Positions 10,376 to 18,355 of a DNA stretch of 35,097 nucleotides are shown here, piece by piece (position 1 is the stretch's first letter; every line of letters begins with the position of its first letter). Origin of the DNA: Magnetaquiglobus sp039908105. GTDB lineage: Bacteria > Pseudomonadota > Magnetococcia > Magnetococcales > Magnetaquicoccaceae. The notes under the pieces are model-generated. The model was not told where the DNA came from. It ran no database searches and was given only the letters and a program-made list of their open reading frames with translations. The translations under genes were made by a program, and so were the position numbers. The stretch lies in the NCBI GenBank assembly GCA_039908105.1, contig JAMOBI010000077.1, forward strand, positions 1-35,097. Direction: 5' to 3'.

Positions 10376-12281
10376 ATGCGTACCATTCTGATTGCCAATC
10401 GTGGCGAGATCGCCTGTCGGATCATCCGGACCGCCCGCCGCATGGGCATTGTCACCGTGGCCATCCATTCGGATGCCGACCGCGACGCTTTGCATGTCCG
10501 TCTGGCTGATCAGGCGATCCGGGTGGGACCGGCGGCCAGCAGCGCTTCGTATCTGTCGGTCGAGAACATTTTAGCCGCCATCGAACAGAGCGGTGCCGAC
10601 GCGGTTCATCCGGGATACGGTTTTCTCTCCGAAAACGCCGGGTTCTGCGAGACCTTGCAGCAGCGCGGGGTGATTTTCATCGGTCCGGGCCCGGAGGCGA
10701 TCCGCGCCATGGGGGACAAGATCGCCTCCAAGCGCCTGGCACGCGCGGCGGGCGTCAACACCATCCCCGGACACGATGAGGTGATCGGCAGTGCCGAGGA
10801 GGCCGTTGCCGTGGCGCGGGCGATCGGCTACCCGGTGATGATCAAGGCCTCGGCAGGTGGTGGCGGCAAGGGGATGCGGCTGGCGCGTGATGATCGCGAG
10901 GTGAGCGAAGGGTGGAGTTCGGCGGCCAGCGAGGGTCGCAACTACTTCAAGGACGATCGGGTCTTCATCGAGAAGTTCATCGAGAAACCGCGCCACATCG
11001 AGATGCAGATCCTGTGCGACACGCACGGCAACGGTCTGTGGTTGAACGAGCGCGAGTGTTCGATTCAACGCCGCAACCAGAAGGTGATCGAGGAGGCTGA
11101 TGTTGGCCCGTGCGGTGGGGTATGTTTCCGCCGGGACCGTGGAGTTTGTGGTGGGCGCGGATCGGCGCTTCTACTTTTTGGAGATGAATACCCGCTTGCA
11201 GGTGGAACACCCGGTCACCGAGATGATCACCGGCCTGGACCTGGTGGAACAGATGATCCGCATCGCCCGTGGCGAGCCGCTGGAGTTGACCCAGGAGCAG
11301 GTGCCGCTGCGTGGCTGGGCCATGGAGAGCCGCATCTACGCGGAGAATCCCTATGCCGGTTTCCTTCCCTCGTCGGGCCGGCTGGTGCGCCATCAGCCGC
11401 CGGTGGAGAGCGAACGGGTGCGGGTGGATACCGGGGTGTATGAGGGGGGTGAGGTATCGATCCATTACGACCCGATGATCGCCAAGCTGATCACCTGGGG
11501 GGAGAAGCGTCCCAAGGCGATCGCCACCATGCGGCGGGCGCTGGACAACTATCTGATCGACGGATTGGCGCACAACATCGATTTCGTCAACGCGGTGCTC
11601 GGTCATCCCCGTTTTCTGGTGGGCGATCTGACCACGGCCTTCATAGCCGAGGAGTACCCGGACGGCTTCGCGGGAGCCCCGCTGACCGATGATTTGAGGC
11701 TGTTTTTCGCCATGGTGGCGGTGTGCGTGGAACAGGCCGGAGAGGCCCTGCTGATGCCGCCGCCCGCCCGCGAGGAGTGGGTGGTGATGATGGAGGGCGA
11801 GGCGATCCGGCTGACGGCGGAACACCGACCATCCAACACCCGGATCACGCTGGAGGATGGCAGCATGCACAACATTTCGGGCAACTATCACCCTGGCAAG
11901 CGGATGGCGACCTTTCATGTGGATGGCGCGGAGCCGACGGTGCGCATCCGGCGCATCGAGATGGGGTATCAACTCACCCACGGCGGACGCCGGGTGCAGG
12001 TAACGGTGACCCCGTGGCGTCTCTACGAGATGGCGCGGCGCATGCCGGAGAAGCGCCAGACGGTCAGCACCAAGAGCATGACCACACCGATGCCGGGTCT
12101 GGTGCGCGAGGTGATGACCGTGGTGGGTCACAAGGTGGCACAGGGGGATCCGTTGTGCGTGCTGGAGGCGATGAAGATGGAGAACACCCTGCGGGCCGAG
12201 AAGGATGGTGTGGTGGCGGTGGTGCATGTGAAAGCCGGCGACACGGTGGAAGCGGATGCGGTGTTGTTCACCTTCGAGTAA
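10376..12281 (+). pseudogene. pccA: Propionyl-CoA carboxylase alpha subunit, broken by internal deletion and frameshift
   Basis: PccA carries biotin carboxylase and the biotin carrier domain. The 5' part (10376-11098, 241 codons, ATG after GAGGGG) has RTILIANRGEIACRI, HPGYGFLSEN, the ATP-grasp glycine loop SAGGGGKGM, and ends at QRRNQKVIEEA. There the frame changes: the continuation LARAVGYVSAGTVEF is read in another frame from 11100. In related enzymes about 20 residues (beginning PSP.L) separate these two segments, so roughly 60 nt plus or minus one are missing at 11098-11100. The 3' part has FYFLEMNTRLQVEHPVTE and the biotin site EAMKMEN. The two parts total about 634 residues, short of the usual 660-680. 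This is a real mutation or an assembly fault; the surrounding pathway is otherwise intact, which favours caution. Confidence 0.85.
11100..12281 (+). CDS. pccA: 3' reading frame of pccA: C-terminal biotin carboxylase, BT domain and biotin carrier
   Basis: This 393-residue open frame is the second part of the broken pccA. It starts at an ATG lying directly at the deletion junction and preceded by GAGGAGG three bases earlier, so independent re-initiation is conceivable but the spacing is short. It contains the catalytic glutamates and arginines of the biotin carboxylase C-half (EFVVGADRRFYFLEMNTR), the inter-domain region, and a complete biotinyl domain with Lys359 in EAMKMEN (codon 12174-12176). 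Alone it lacks the N-terminal ATP-grasp half and should not carboxylate biotin, though the carrier domain could still be biotinylated. Confidence 0.75.
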   Translation: MLARAVGYVSAGTVEFVVGADRRFYFLEMNTRLQVEHPVTEMITGLDLVEQMIRIARGEPLELTQEQVPLRGWAMESRIYAENPYAGFLPSSGRLVRHQPPVESERVRVDTGVYEGGEVSIHYDPMIAKLITWGEKRPKAIATMRRALDNYLIDGLAHNIDFVNAVLGHPRFLVGDLTTAFIAEEYPDGFAGAPLTDDLRLFFAMVAVCVEQAGEALLMPPPAREEWVVMMEGEAIRLTAEHRPSNTRITLEDGSMHNISGNYHPGKRMATFHVDGAEPTVRIRRIEMGYQLTHGGRRVQVTVTPWRLYEMARRMPEKRQTVSTKSMTTPMPGLVREVMTVVGHKVAQGDPLCVLEAMKMENTLRAEKDGVVAVVHVKAGDTVEADAVLFTFE

Positions 12282-12284
12282 GGT

Positions 12285-12532
12285 TAAACCGCACCCGGCT
12301 TGGAATGTATCGTTTTTACTGGTGAAAAAAAAGAGAGGGTCTGGGAGATTCCTCTCCCAGGGTTTTGACTTTGACTTTAGCGCGCTCTTCAAAAGAAGCA
12401 TTTTTCGCGGTATTTGCGAAAAACGGGCCGCACGCCGCCTTCGCGGGCGTCGTTTCCGCCTTTTGGAAACGACGCCCGCATCTTGCACGCGGCCTTGCAA
12501 AAAACGACGCATCCCAAAATGGGTGCCGTTTA
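12285..12532 (+). repeat. Dispersed structured repeat, copy B
   Basis: This is a complete 248-bp copy lying 3 nt after the pccA stop and ending 5 nt before the GGAG of the mce ribosome binding site. The left end TAAACCGCACCCGGCTTGGAATG (12285-12307) and right end (12510-12532) are imperfect inverted repeats of about 23 bp. Hairpin I has 8-bp arms at 12341-12348 and 12353-12360. Hairpin III has 15-bp arms at 12443-12457 and 12465-12479 and differs from copies A and C by one compensated base pair. It almost fills the pccA-mce gap, so it must be transcribed if mce belongs to the pcc operon. Confidence 0.88.
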
Positions 12533-12548
12533 AGGTTGGAGAAAAACA

Positions 12549-12962
12549 TTGATCGGTCGTTTGAATCATGTGGCCTTGGCAGTGCCGGATCTGGAGCGGG
12601 CGGTGGCCACCTATCGGGATACGCTGGGCGCGCGGGTGGATGCGCCGTGCGATCTGCCGGAGTTCGGGGTGACGGTGGTGTTCGTGCGACTGTCCAACAC
12701 CAACGTGGAGCTGCTGCATCCCTACGGGGACTCCTCGCCGTTGACCCGTTTTCTGCAACGCAACCCTTCGGGCGGCATGCATCATGTCTGCTACGAGGTG
12801 GAGGATATCCATGCCGCGGTGCAGCGGATGCAAGAGCAGGGATTGGAAGTTTTGGATCCGACCCCCAGGATCGGGGCACACGGTCAACCGGTTGTTTTCC
12901 TGCACCCGAAGGGAATGGGTGGAGTTTTGGTCGAGCTGGAGCAAGCCAGCTGTAATTCGTGA
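12549..12962 (+). CDS. mce: Methylmalonyl-CoA epimerase
   Basis: The epimerase converts (S)- to (R)-methylmalonyl-CoA, linking propionyl-CoA carboxylase to the mutase. The 137-residue protein is a glyoxalase-fold enzyme of two beta-alpha-beta-beta-beta repeats. Likely metal ligands are His7 (LNHVALAV), one of His78/His79 (GGMHHVCYEV) and Glu129 (GVLVELEQ). Length is normal. The start is TTG with GGAG seven bases upstream; no ATG precedes the conserved start. The sequence immediately upstream is repeat copy B. The thiolase follows after 27 nt. Confidence 0.93.
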   Translation: MIGRLNHVALAVPDLERAVATYRDTLGARVDAPCDLPEFGVTVVFVRLSNTNVELLHPYGDSSPLTRFLQRNPSGGMHHVCYEVEDIHAAVQRMQEQGLEVLDPTPRIGAHGQPVVFLHPKGMGGVLVELEQASCNS

Positions 12963-12989
12963 ATCTTACACATGGAGAGGGGTAGACCA

Positions 12990-14165
12990 ATGAGTGAAAT
13001 TGTCATCGTATCGGCGGCGCGCACGGCTGTGGGAGCCTTTGGAGGCGGTTTGAGTCCGATTCCGGCGCATAAACTGGGCGAAATTGCCATCGTCGAGGCG
13101 TTGAAACGGGCCGGTGTGGCCCCGGCGGATGTCTCGGAAGTGATTCTGGGACAGATCCTGTCAGCGGGTGCCGGCCAGAATCCGGCGCGTCAGGCAGCGG
13201 TGAATGCCGGGATTCCGGTGGAGAAGACCGCGTACGGCTTAAATCAGCTCTGCGGCTCGGGTTTGCGGGCGGTGGTCAACGGCTATCAATCGATCCTGCT
13301 GGGGGATGCAGAGATCGTGGTGGCCGGTGGTCAGGAGAGCATGAGCCAGGCGCCGCATCTGTTGCATTTGCGCAACGGCACCAAGATGGGCAGCGCCGAG
13401 ATGGTGGACAGCATGATCCGCGACGCCCTGACCGATGCCTTCCACAACTACCACATGGGCAACACCGCCGAGAACGTGGCCAAGAAGTGGGGTCTGACGC
13501 GGGCCGAGCAGGATGCCTTTGCCGCCTCCTCGCAGCAGAAGGCCGAGGCCGCCCAGAAGGCCGGACTGTTCCGGGAGGAGATCGTGCCGGTGGTGATCCC
13601 GAGCAAGAAGGGGGATGTGATCATCGACACCGACGAGCACCCCAAGCACGGCACCACGGTGGAGACCCTGGCCAAGCTGCGCGCCGCCTTTGACAAGGAA
13701 GGGACCGTGACGGCGGGCAACGCCTCGGGCATCAACGACGGTGCAGCGGTGGCGGTATTGATGAGTGCGGCCAATGCGGCCAAGCGTGGTTTGCAGCCGT
13801 TGGCACGCATCGTTTCGTGGGCCTCGTGCGGTGTGGATCCGGCCATCATGGGCACCGGACCGATCCCGTCGAGCCGTCTGGCGCTCTCCAAGGCGGGCTG
13901 GACCATCGATGATCTGGATCTGATCGAGGCCAACGAAGCCTTTGCCGCGCAGGCCATGGCGGTGAACAAGGACATGGGTTGGGATCTGGCCAAGGTGAAT
14001 GTCAACGGTGGTGCAATTGCCATGGGTCATCCGGTAGGTGCTTCGGGTGCGCGCATTCTGGTGACGCTGCTCTACGAAATGAAGCGTCGGCAGGCCAAGA
14101 AGGGGTTGGCCACGCTCTGCATCGGTGGCGGCATGGGGATCGCGCTGTGTGTCGAGCGGGTTTGA
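12990..14165 (+). CDS. Acetyl-CoA C-acetyltransferase (AtoB/PhaA-type thiolase)
   Basis: This thiolase condenses two acetyl-CoA to acetoacetyl-CoA or runs in reverse. The 391-residue protein has the nucleophile Cys88 in LNQLCGSGLRAV, the GHPVGASGAR active-site histidine segment and the second catalytic cysteine in LCIGGGMG. The ATG at 12990 is preceded by a purine-rich GGAGAGGGG; an in-frame ATG at 12972 is less likely because the conserved N-terminus MSEIVIVSAARTAVG starts at 12990. It sits at the end of the propionyl-CoA unit. Use in polyhydroxyalkanoate synthesis (PhaA) or in short-chain acyl degradation (AtoB) cannot be separated here because no phaB or phaC is in view. Confidence 0.93.
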   Translation: MSEIVIVSAARTAVGAFGGGLSPIPAHKLGEIAIVEALKRAGVAPADVSEVILGQILSAGAGQNPARQAAVNAGIPVEKTAYGLNQLCGSGLRAVVNGYQSILLGDAEIVVAGGQESMSQAPHLLHLRNGTKMGSAEMVDSMIRDALTDAFHNYHMGNTAENVAKKWGLTRAEQDAFAASSQQKAEAAQKAGLFREEIVPVVIPSKKGDVIIDTDEHPKHGTTVETLAKLRAAFDKEGTVTAGNASGINDGAAVAVLMSAANAAKRGLQPLARIVSWASCGVDPAIMGTGPIPSSRLALSKAGWTIDDLDLIEANEAFAAQAMAVNKDMGWDLAKVNVNGGAIAMGHPVGASGARILVTLLYEMKRRQAKKGLATLCIGGGMGIALCVERV

Positions 14166-14181
14166 CGTGAGGTCGTTCATT

Positions 14182-14436
14182 CAAACCGCACCAGCTTGAG
14201 ATGTATCGCTTTTACTGGTGAAAAAAAAGAGCGGGTCTGGGAGATTCCTCTCCCAGGGTTTTGCCTTTGACTTTAGACTTTAGCGCGCTCTTCAAAAGAA
14301 GCATTTTTCGCGCCTTTTGCGAAAAATGCGCCGCGCGCCGCCTTCGCGGGCTTCGTTTCCGCCTTTTGGAAACGAAGCCCGCATCTTGCACACAGCCTGG
14401 CAATAAATGACGTTTCTCAAGATGGTTGCGGTTTAA
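14182..14436 (+). repeat. Dispersed structured repeat, copy C
   Basis: This complete copy of about 255 bp begins 16 nt after the thiolase stop. The left end AAACCGCACCAGCTTGAGATG is at 14183-14203 and the right end near 14415-14436. Hairpin III has perfect 15-bp arms at 14346-14360 and 14368-14382. Compared with copy B it carries a small direct duplication (ACTTTAG) after the GGTTTTGCCTTTG segment, which closes the short frame seen in other copies. Confidence 0.87.
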
Positions 14437-14488
14437 GCCGCTTTTTAAAAAAATTTACGCCTAACATAAAAGCTCCTTGTGCGAAACC

Positions 14489-14549
14489 CTGGTTGGGGGG
14501 TAACGTTTTGCGTTTTTTTTTCAAAACATCACCCCCAATACTTAACCAG
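14489..14549 (+). repeat. Large stem-loop upstream of acuI
   Basis: A 61-nt interrupted hairpin: CTGGTT (14489-14494) pairs with AACCAG (14544-14549), GGGGGT (14496-14501) with ACCCCC (14531-14536), and GTTTTG (14505-14510) with CAAAAC (14522-14527). The loop is a T-run, so no U-tract follows the stem and it is not an ordinary terminator. It lies between repeat copy C and the acuI ribosome binding site. Function unknown. Confidence 0.55.
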
Positions 14550-14653
14550 AAAAGGCCGCAGCAGGCAGCTTGTTTGAAATTCGACACCACATCGCCCGTG
14601 CCCGTCAAGCGCGATCCGATCAATCCCAGTGAGTCTGCGACGGAGCCCAAACC

Positions 14654-15664
14654 ATGCCGGACATTCTTTCCAATCGTGTGCTGCTGGTCGATCGCACCCC
14701 GAACGGCTCCAGCCTCCCGCAACACACCACCCTGCCACCCGACGCCCTGCCGGATGGCGATACCCTGGTACGGATCACGGTCTCTGGCATCAACTACAAG
14801 GATGCCCTCGCCGTCACCGGCAAAAGCCCGATTTTGCGCCGCTTTCCGATGATTCCGGGCATTGATCTGGCCGGCGAGGTGGTCGAATCGAGCCACCCGA
14901 ACTGGCACCCCGGAGACGCGGTGCTCCTGACCGGCCACGGCATCGGCGAAACGCGACACGGCGCCTTTGCCCAGTATACCCGTGTGCCTGGCGACTGGCT
15001 GATCGCCCGTCCCGATGCCCTGACCGCCGAGCAATCGATGCTGCTCGGCACCGCCGGATTGACCGCGATGCTCTGCGTCCACGCCATCGAGGCCGGAGGG
15101 ATCACCGCGGATGAAGAACACGAAATTCTGGTGACCGGTGCCACGGGTGGGGTCGGCGGCTGGGCGGTGATCCTGTTGCACCGGCTCGGCTACCGGGTCT
15201 GCGCGGCCACGGGCCGCGCCGCACACCACGATTACCTGCGCGCACTCGGCGCATCCTCGGTGATCGATCGCCAGGAGCTGACCGGCTCTGCCAAACCGCT
15301 CGATGCCCAACGCTGGCACGGGGCGATCGATGTGGCCGGCGGCCAAACGCTGGCCGGGCTGTTGAAACAGATCCACTACCATGGCACCGTGGCCGCCTGC
15401 GGCTTGGCGGATGATCCGGGACTGCCGACCACGGTCTTCCCCTTCATTCTGCGCAATATTCGCTTGCAGGGGGTCGATTCGGTGAACATCGATCGCGCCG
15501 CACGCGATCTGGCCTGGAAACGGCTGGCAGAGCTGATCCCGCCCGAGTGCTTCGCGCTGTTCAAAGACCGGGTGGTTGGTCTGGATGGCATTGCAAACGC
15601 CTGTCAGGCGTTGCTGGATGGCCAGGTGCGCGGACGGGTGCTGGTCGATCCGTTCTTGACGTGA
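14654..15664 (+). CDS. acuI: AcuI/YhdH-type acryloyl-CoA reductase (MDR family)
   Basis: The 336-residue protein belongs to the YhdH/YhfP branch of medium-chain dehydrogenases/reductases, whose member AcuI reduces acryloyl-CoA to propionyl-CoA with NADPH. It shows the subgroup's INYKDALAVTGK (near residue 40), RRFPMIPGIDLAGEV, GTAGLTAMLCV, the nucleotide-binding VTGATGGVGGWAV and the end QVRGRVLVDPF. No zinc-binding cysteine cluster is visible, as expected for this quinone-reductase-like group. The ATG has GGAG eight bases before it. Its position between propionyl-CoA genes supports a role in clearing acryloyl-CoA into the pathway. A less specific quinone oxidoreductase role is the alternative. 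Confidence 0.87.
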   Translation: MPDILSNRVLLVDRTPNGSSLPQHTTLPPDALPDGDTLVRITVSGINYKDALAVTGKSPILRRFPMIPGIDLAGEVVESSHPNWHPGDAVLLTGHGIGETRHGAFAQYTRVPGDWLIARPDALTAEQSMLLGTAGLTAMLCVHAIEAGGITADEEHEILVTGATGGVGGWAVILLHRLGYRVCAATGRAAHHDYLRALGASSVIDRQELTGSAKPLDAQRWHGAIDVAGGQTLAGLLKQIHYHGTVAACGLADDPGLPTTVFPFILRNIRLQGVDSVNIDRAARDLAWKRLAELIPPECFALFKDRVVGLDGIANACQALLDGQVRGRVLVDPFLT

Positions 15665-15694
15665 CCCAACGCTCGAATCAACAATTCTTGTCAA

Positions 15695-15721
15695 GATGAA
15701 TGGCGATGGATCGCATTCATC
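15695..15721 (+). promoter_or_regulatory. Inverted repeat between acuI and prpE
   Basis: GATGAATG-g-CGAT (15695-15707) is complementary to ATCGCATTCATC (15710-15721) except for one bulged base: 12 paired bases with a two-base centre. The short centre suits a dimeric-repressor operator or a cruciform better than an RNA hairpin, though the inner pairs could open. It lies 52 nt before the prpE start, where an operator would be expected. Confidence 0.4.
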
Positions 15722-15772
15722 CATCCATTTTGAATAGCCCTTCGATGCAACCCCCATGGAGAAAGAAACACC

Positions 15773-17653
15773 ATGACCCCAGCTGAAACCTACGAGAAGA
15801 TGTATCGTCACTCGATCGACGAGCGGGAGGCGTTCTGGCGCGAACAGGCCGAATTGATCCACTGGCATCAACCGTTCGAGCGGGTGCTCAACTACGACGA
15901 TCCACCCTTTGCCCGCTGGTTCGAGGGCGGCCTGACCAACATCTGCTACAACGCGGTGGATCGCCATCTGAACGAACGGGGCGATCAGACGGCGATCGCC
16001 TGGATCTCCACCGAGGTCAACGAACGGCACAACGTGAGCTATCGCGATCTGTACGTACAGGTCAACGAAATGGCCTCGTTGTTAAAGGAGTTGGGGATCG
16101 AAAGCGGCGATCGGGTATTGATCTATCTGCCGATGATTCCCGAGGCGATTGTGGCCATGCTGGCCTGCGTGCGCATCGGTGCGATCCATTCGGTGGTGTT
16201 CGGTGGATTTGCGGCACTCGCTTTGGCCTCGCGCATCGATGACGCCAGCCCGAAACTGGTCATCACCGCCGATGCCGGCATGCGCGGCGGCAAGGTGACC
16301 CCGTACAAGCCGCTGCTTTTGGCCGGATTGGAGGCCGTCACCGTGGAGCGTCCCAAGGTGCTGGTGTTCAACCGCAACCTGGATGCCCCACCCTGCCCGA
16401 TCGCAGACGAGATCGACTTTCATAGCGCGATTGCCAGCCATCGGGGCAAAGAGGTTGCGCCTGAGTGGGTGGAATCCTCGCATCCCTCCTACATCCTCTA
16501 CACCTCCGGCACCACCGGTCGTCCCAAGGGGGTACAGCGCGATACCGGCGGTCACATGGTGGCCATGCGTCAGTCGATGAAGCACATCTACGGTGTGGGG
16601 CCGGGCGAGGTGATGTTCGCAGGCTCCGACATCGGCTGGGTGGTGGGCCACTCCTACATCGTCTACGCCCCACTTCTGACCGGCGCCACGACGATCCTGT
16701 ACGAGGGGCTGCCGATCCGCCCCGATCCGGGCATCTGGTGGTCCCTGGTGGCCGACTACCGCGTCAGCTGTCTTTTCACTTCACCGACCGCCATCCGACT
16801 CTTAAAGAAAACCGGCGCGGAGTGGATCCACCAGCACGACATCTCCTCGTTGCGCACCCTCTTTCTGGCCGGCGAACCGCTCGACAAGGAGACCCATCGC
16901 TGGGTGAGCGATGCCCTGCGCATCCCGGTGGTGGATAACTACTGGCAGACCGAGACCGGTTGGCCGATCCTGACCAACTTTGCCGGTCTGGGGCTGATGG
17001 AGAACAAATTCGGCTCACCGACCAAGCCCTCGTTTGGCTACGATATGGTGTTGCTCGACGAGATCGGCCAGCCGATCGGCGCCAACACCAAGGGCTCTTT
17101 GATGGTCCGTCCGCCGCTGCCGCCAGGCTGCATGACCACGGTGTGGGGCGATGATGCCCGCTTCGTCAAAACCTACTTCTCCACCGCCAAGGAGCTGCTC
17201 TACGCCACCTTCGATTATGCGATCTTCGATGATGACGGCTATTACTTCATCATGGGCCGCAACGACGACGTGATCAACGTGGCGGGCCATCGCCTCGGAA
17301 CCCGTGAGGTGGAAGAGGCGTTGTGCACCCATCCGGCGGTGGCCGAAGCGGCTGCGGTGGGCATTCACGATGAGTTGAAAGGTCAGGAGATCGAAGCCTT
17401 TGTCGTGTTGATGGCCCATGCCGAGATCCCTTCCGAGGATGAACTCAAGGCGGTTGTGGCCCGTCAGATCGGTGCCATTGCGCGGCCCAAGTTCCTGCAT
17501 GTGGTGCCGGGCTTGCCCAAGACCCGTTCCGGCAAGGTGATCCGGCGTGCCATTCTGGCGATCGCCGAGGGGCGCGATCCAGGCGAGTTGCCGACCATCG
17601 AGGATGCCAAGATGTTGGAGGTGATTCGCGATGCGGTGCACGAGCGGCATTGA
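15773..17653 (+). CDS. prpE: Propionyl-CoA synthetase (propionate-CoA ligase)
   Basis: This acyl-adenylate-forming enzyme activates propionate with ATP and CoA. The 626-residue protein has the AMP-binding core YTSGTTGRPKGVQRDTGGH (about 243-261), the SDIGWVVGHSYIVY segment, DNYWQTETGWPI in the acyl-pocket/A5 region, GRNDDVINVAGHRLGT at the hinge and the C-terminal catalytic lysine Lys588 in TRSGKVIRR. Motifs such as KGVQRDTGG and VADYRVSCLFTSPTAIR are closer to PrpE than to acetyl-CoA synthetase. GGAGAAAG precedes the ATG. It feeds the pcc-mce-mutase route encoded just upstream. Acetate or acrylate may be additional substrates. Confidence 0.88.
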   Translation: MTPAETYEKMYRHSIDEREAFWREQAELIHWHQPFERVLNYDDPPFARWFEGGLTNICYNAVDRHLNERGDQTAIAWISTEVNERHNVSYRDLYVQVNEMASLLKELGIESGDRVLIYLPMIPEAIVAMLACVRIGAIHSVVFGGFAALALASRIDDASPKLVITADAGMRGGKVTPYKPLLLAGLEAVTVERPKVLVFNRNLDAPPCPIADEIDFHSAIASHRGKEVAPEWVESSHPSYILYTSGTTGRPKGVQRDTGGHMVAMRQSMKHIYGVGPGEVMFAGSDIGWVVGHSYIVYAPLLTGATTILYEGLPIRPDPGIWWSLVADYRVSCLFTSPTAIRLLKKTGAEWIHQHDISSLRTLFLAGEPLDKETHRWVSDALRIPVVDNYWQTETGWPILTNFAGLGLMENKFGSPTKPSFGYDMVLLDEIGQPIGANTKGSLMVRPPLPPGCMTTVWGDDARFVKTYFSTAKELLYATFDYAIFDDDGYYFIMGRNDDVINVAGHRLGTREVEEALCTHPAVAEAAAVGIHDELKGQEIEAFVVLMAHAEIPSEDELKAVVARQIGAIARPKFLHVVPGLPKTRSGKVIRRAILAIAEGRDPGELPTIEDAKMLEVIRDAVHERH

Positions 17654-17845
17654 ACCGCACCCAGCTTGGAATGGGTCGTTTTAAACCGCAACCAGCTTGG
17701 AATGTGTCGTTTTTACTGGTGAAAAAAAAGAGAGGGTCTGGGAGATTCATCTCCCAGGGTTTTGCTTTTGACTTTAGCGCGCTCTTATAAGAAGCGTTTT
17801 TTGCGAAAAATGCGCCGCGCGCGGCCTTCGCGGGGGTCGTCACCA
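17653..17845 (+). repeat. Dispersed structured repeat, copy D (doubled left end, truncated 3')
   Basis: Two left ends lie in tandem: one at 17653-17673 that overlaps the last base of the prpE stop, and one at 17681-17704 leading into the element body. Hairpin I and the GGTTTTGCTTTTGACTTTAGCGCGCTCTT segment are present. Hairpin II is shortened by a deletion, and the copy stops around 17845 inside what would be hairpin III. It is a decayed or recombined copy. Confidence 0.8.
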
Positions 17846-17890
17846 CCCGATTTTTCGTACCGCGAAAAAAGCTCAAGCGCTCGGCCTTTC

Positions 17891-17932
17891 CCCCTGTCTG
17901 AAATTGCCGGAACCGGCAACTTCAGACAGGGG
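17891..17932 (+). repeat. 42-bp near-perfect palindrome
   Basis: CCCCTGTCTGAAATTGCCGG (17891-17910) and its complement (17913-17932) form a 20-bp stem with a single A.C mismatch and a two-base centre. It follows the truncated repeat D. No T-run follows on either side, so a simple terminator is unlikely. It could be a protein-binding palindrome, a mobile-element end or a strong RNA hairpin ending prpE transcription. Confidence 0.6.
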
Positions 17933-17939
17933 CGATTTG

Positions 17940-18355
17940 CACCAGCCCACAAGCCCCCTTGAGACGCACATCCCGGAACAATCCATCAAGAAATTCCCTT
18001 CGTACCCGCTCGCACCATGCTCCATCTGCACCCGACCACGCGCCATGACTGGACGACACGGGATCAATTGGTCTAACATTTATTAAGAGGCGATTGGAGG
18101 ATGTGTCGCCGAGCCAGTTGCACCATCCGGTCAGGAGTGATCCGGATTCCCGAACAGGCGGCTGTTGAAGGCGTGTGATTGAGTCAGACATTTTTGCAAC
18201 GTGCAAGAAAAACCTCAGGGTATTCGCCCCACCCCTGCCGGGGACACGCATCGCTCTCCGGGGATCCATCCTCATCGACAAGACCTAACCGCCTAAAGAA
18301 ACGGAGGCCGGGCCTCTCTGGTTGGAATTTTCAATCGATTCAGGAGTGACTTCGC
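17940..18355 (+). other. Gene-poor region before yebC
   Basis: I recognise no gene in these roughly 415 bases. A minus-strand frame (17922-18281) is open but has no recognised motif and no convincing start. I looked for tRNA, SRP RNA and 6S-like features and found none. A small hairpin TTTTTGCA-ACG-TGCAAGAAAAA sits near 18190-18213. AGGAG at 18342-18346 is the yebC ribosome binding site. A promoter for the ruv-tol unit presumably lies here, but I could not place it. Confidence 0.4.

Noticed and set aside
11099..11443. Continuation of the pccA 5' frame beyond the junction
   Set aside because: After codon 241 the translation (VGPCGGVCFRRDRGV...) is out-of-frame pccA sequence with no homology; the true continuation is in the frame beginning at 11100.
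10977..12944. 655-codon minus-strand frame across pccA, the repeat and mce
   Set aside because: It crosses three unrelated features, is compositionally odd (His/Gln/Arg-rich), and the plus-strand genes are well supported.
18090..18260. tRNA-Ser or small RNA gene before yebC
   Set aside because: GGAGGATG..CCGAG superficially resembles a tRNA-Ser 5' end, but no matching acceptor arm, T-loop (GTTCGA) or anticodon arm follows.
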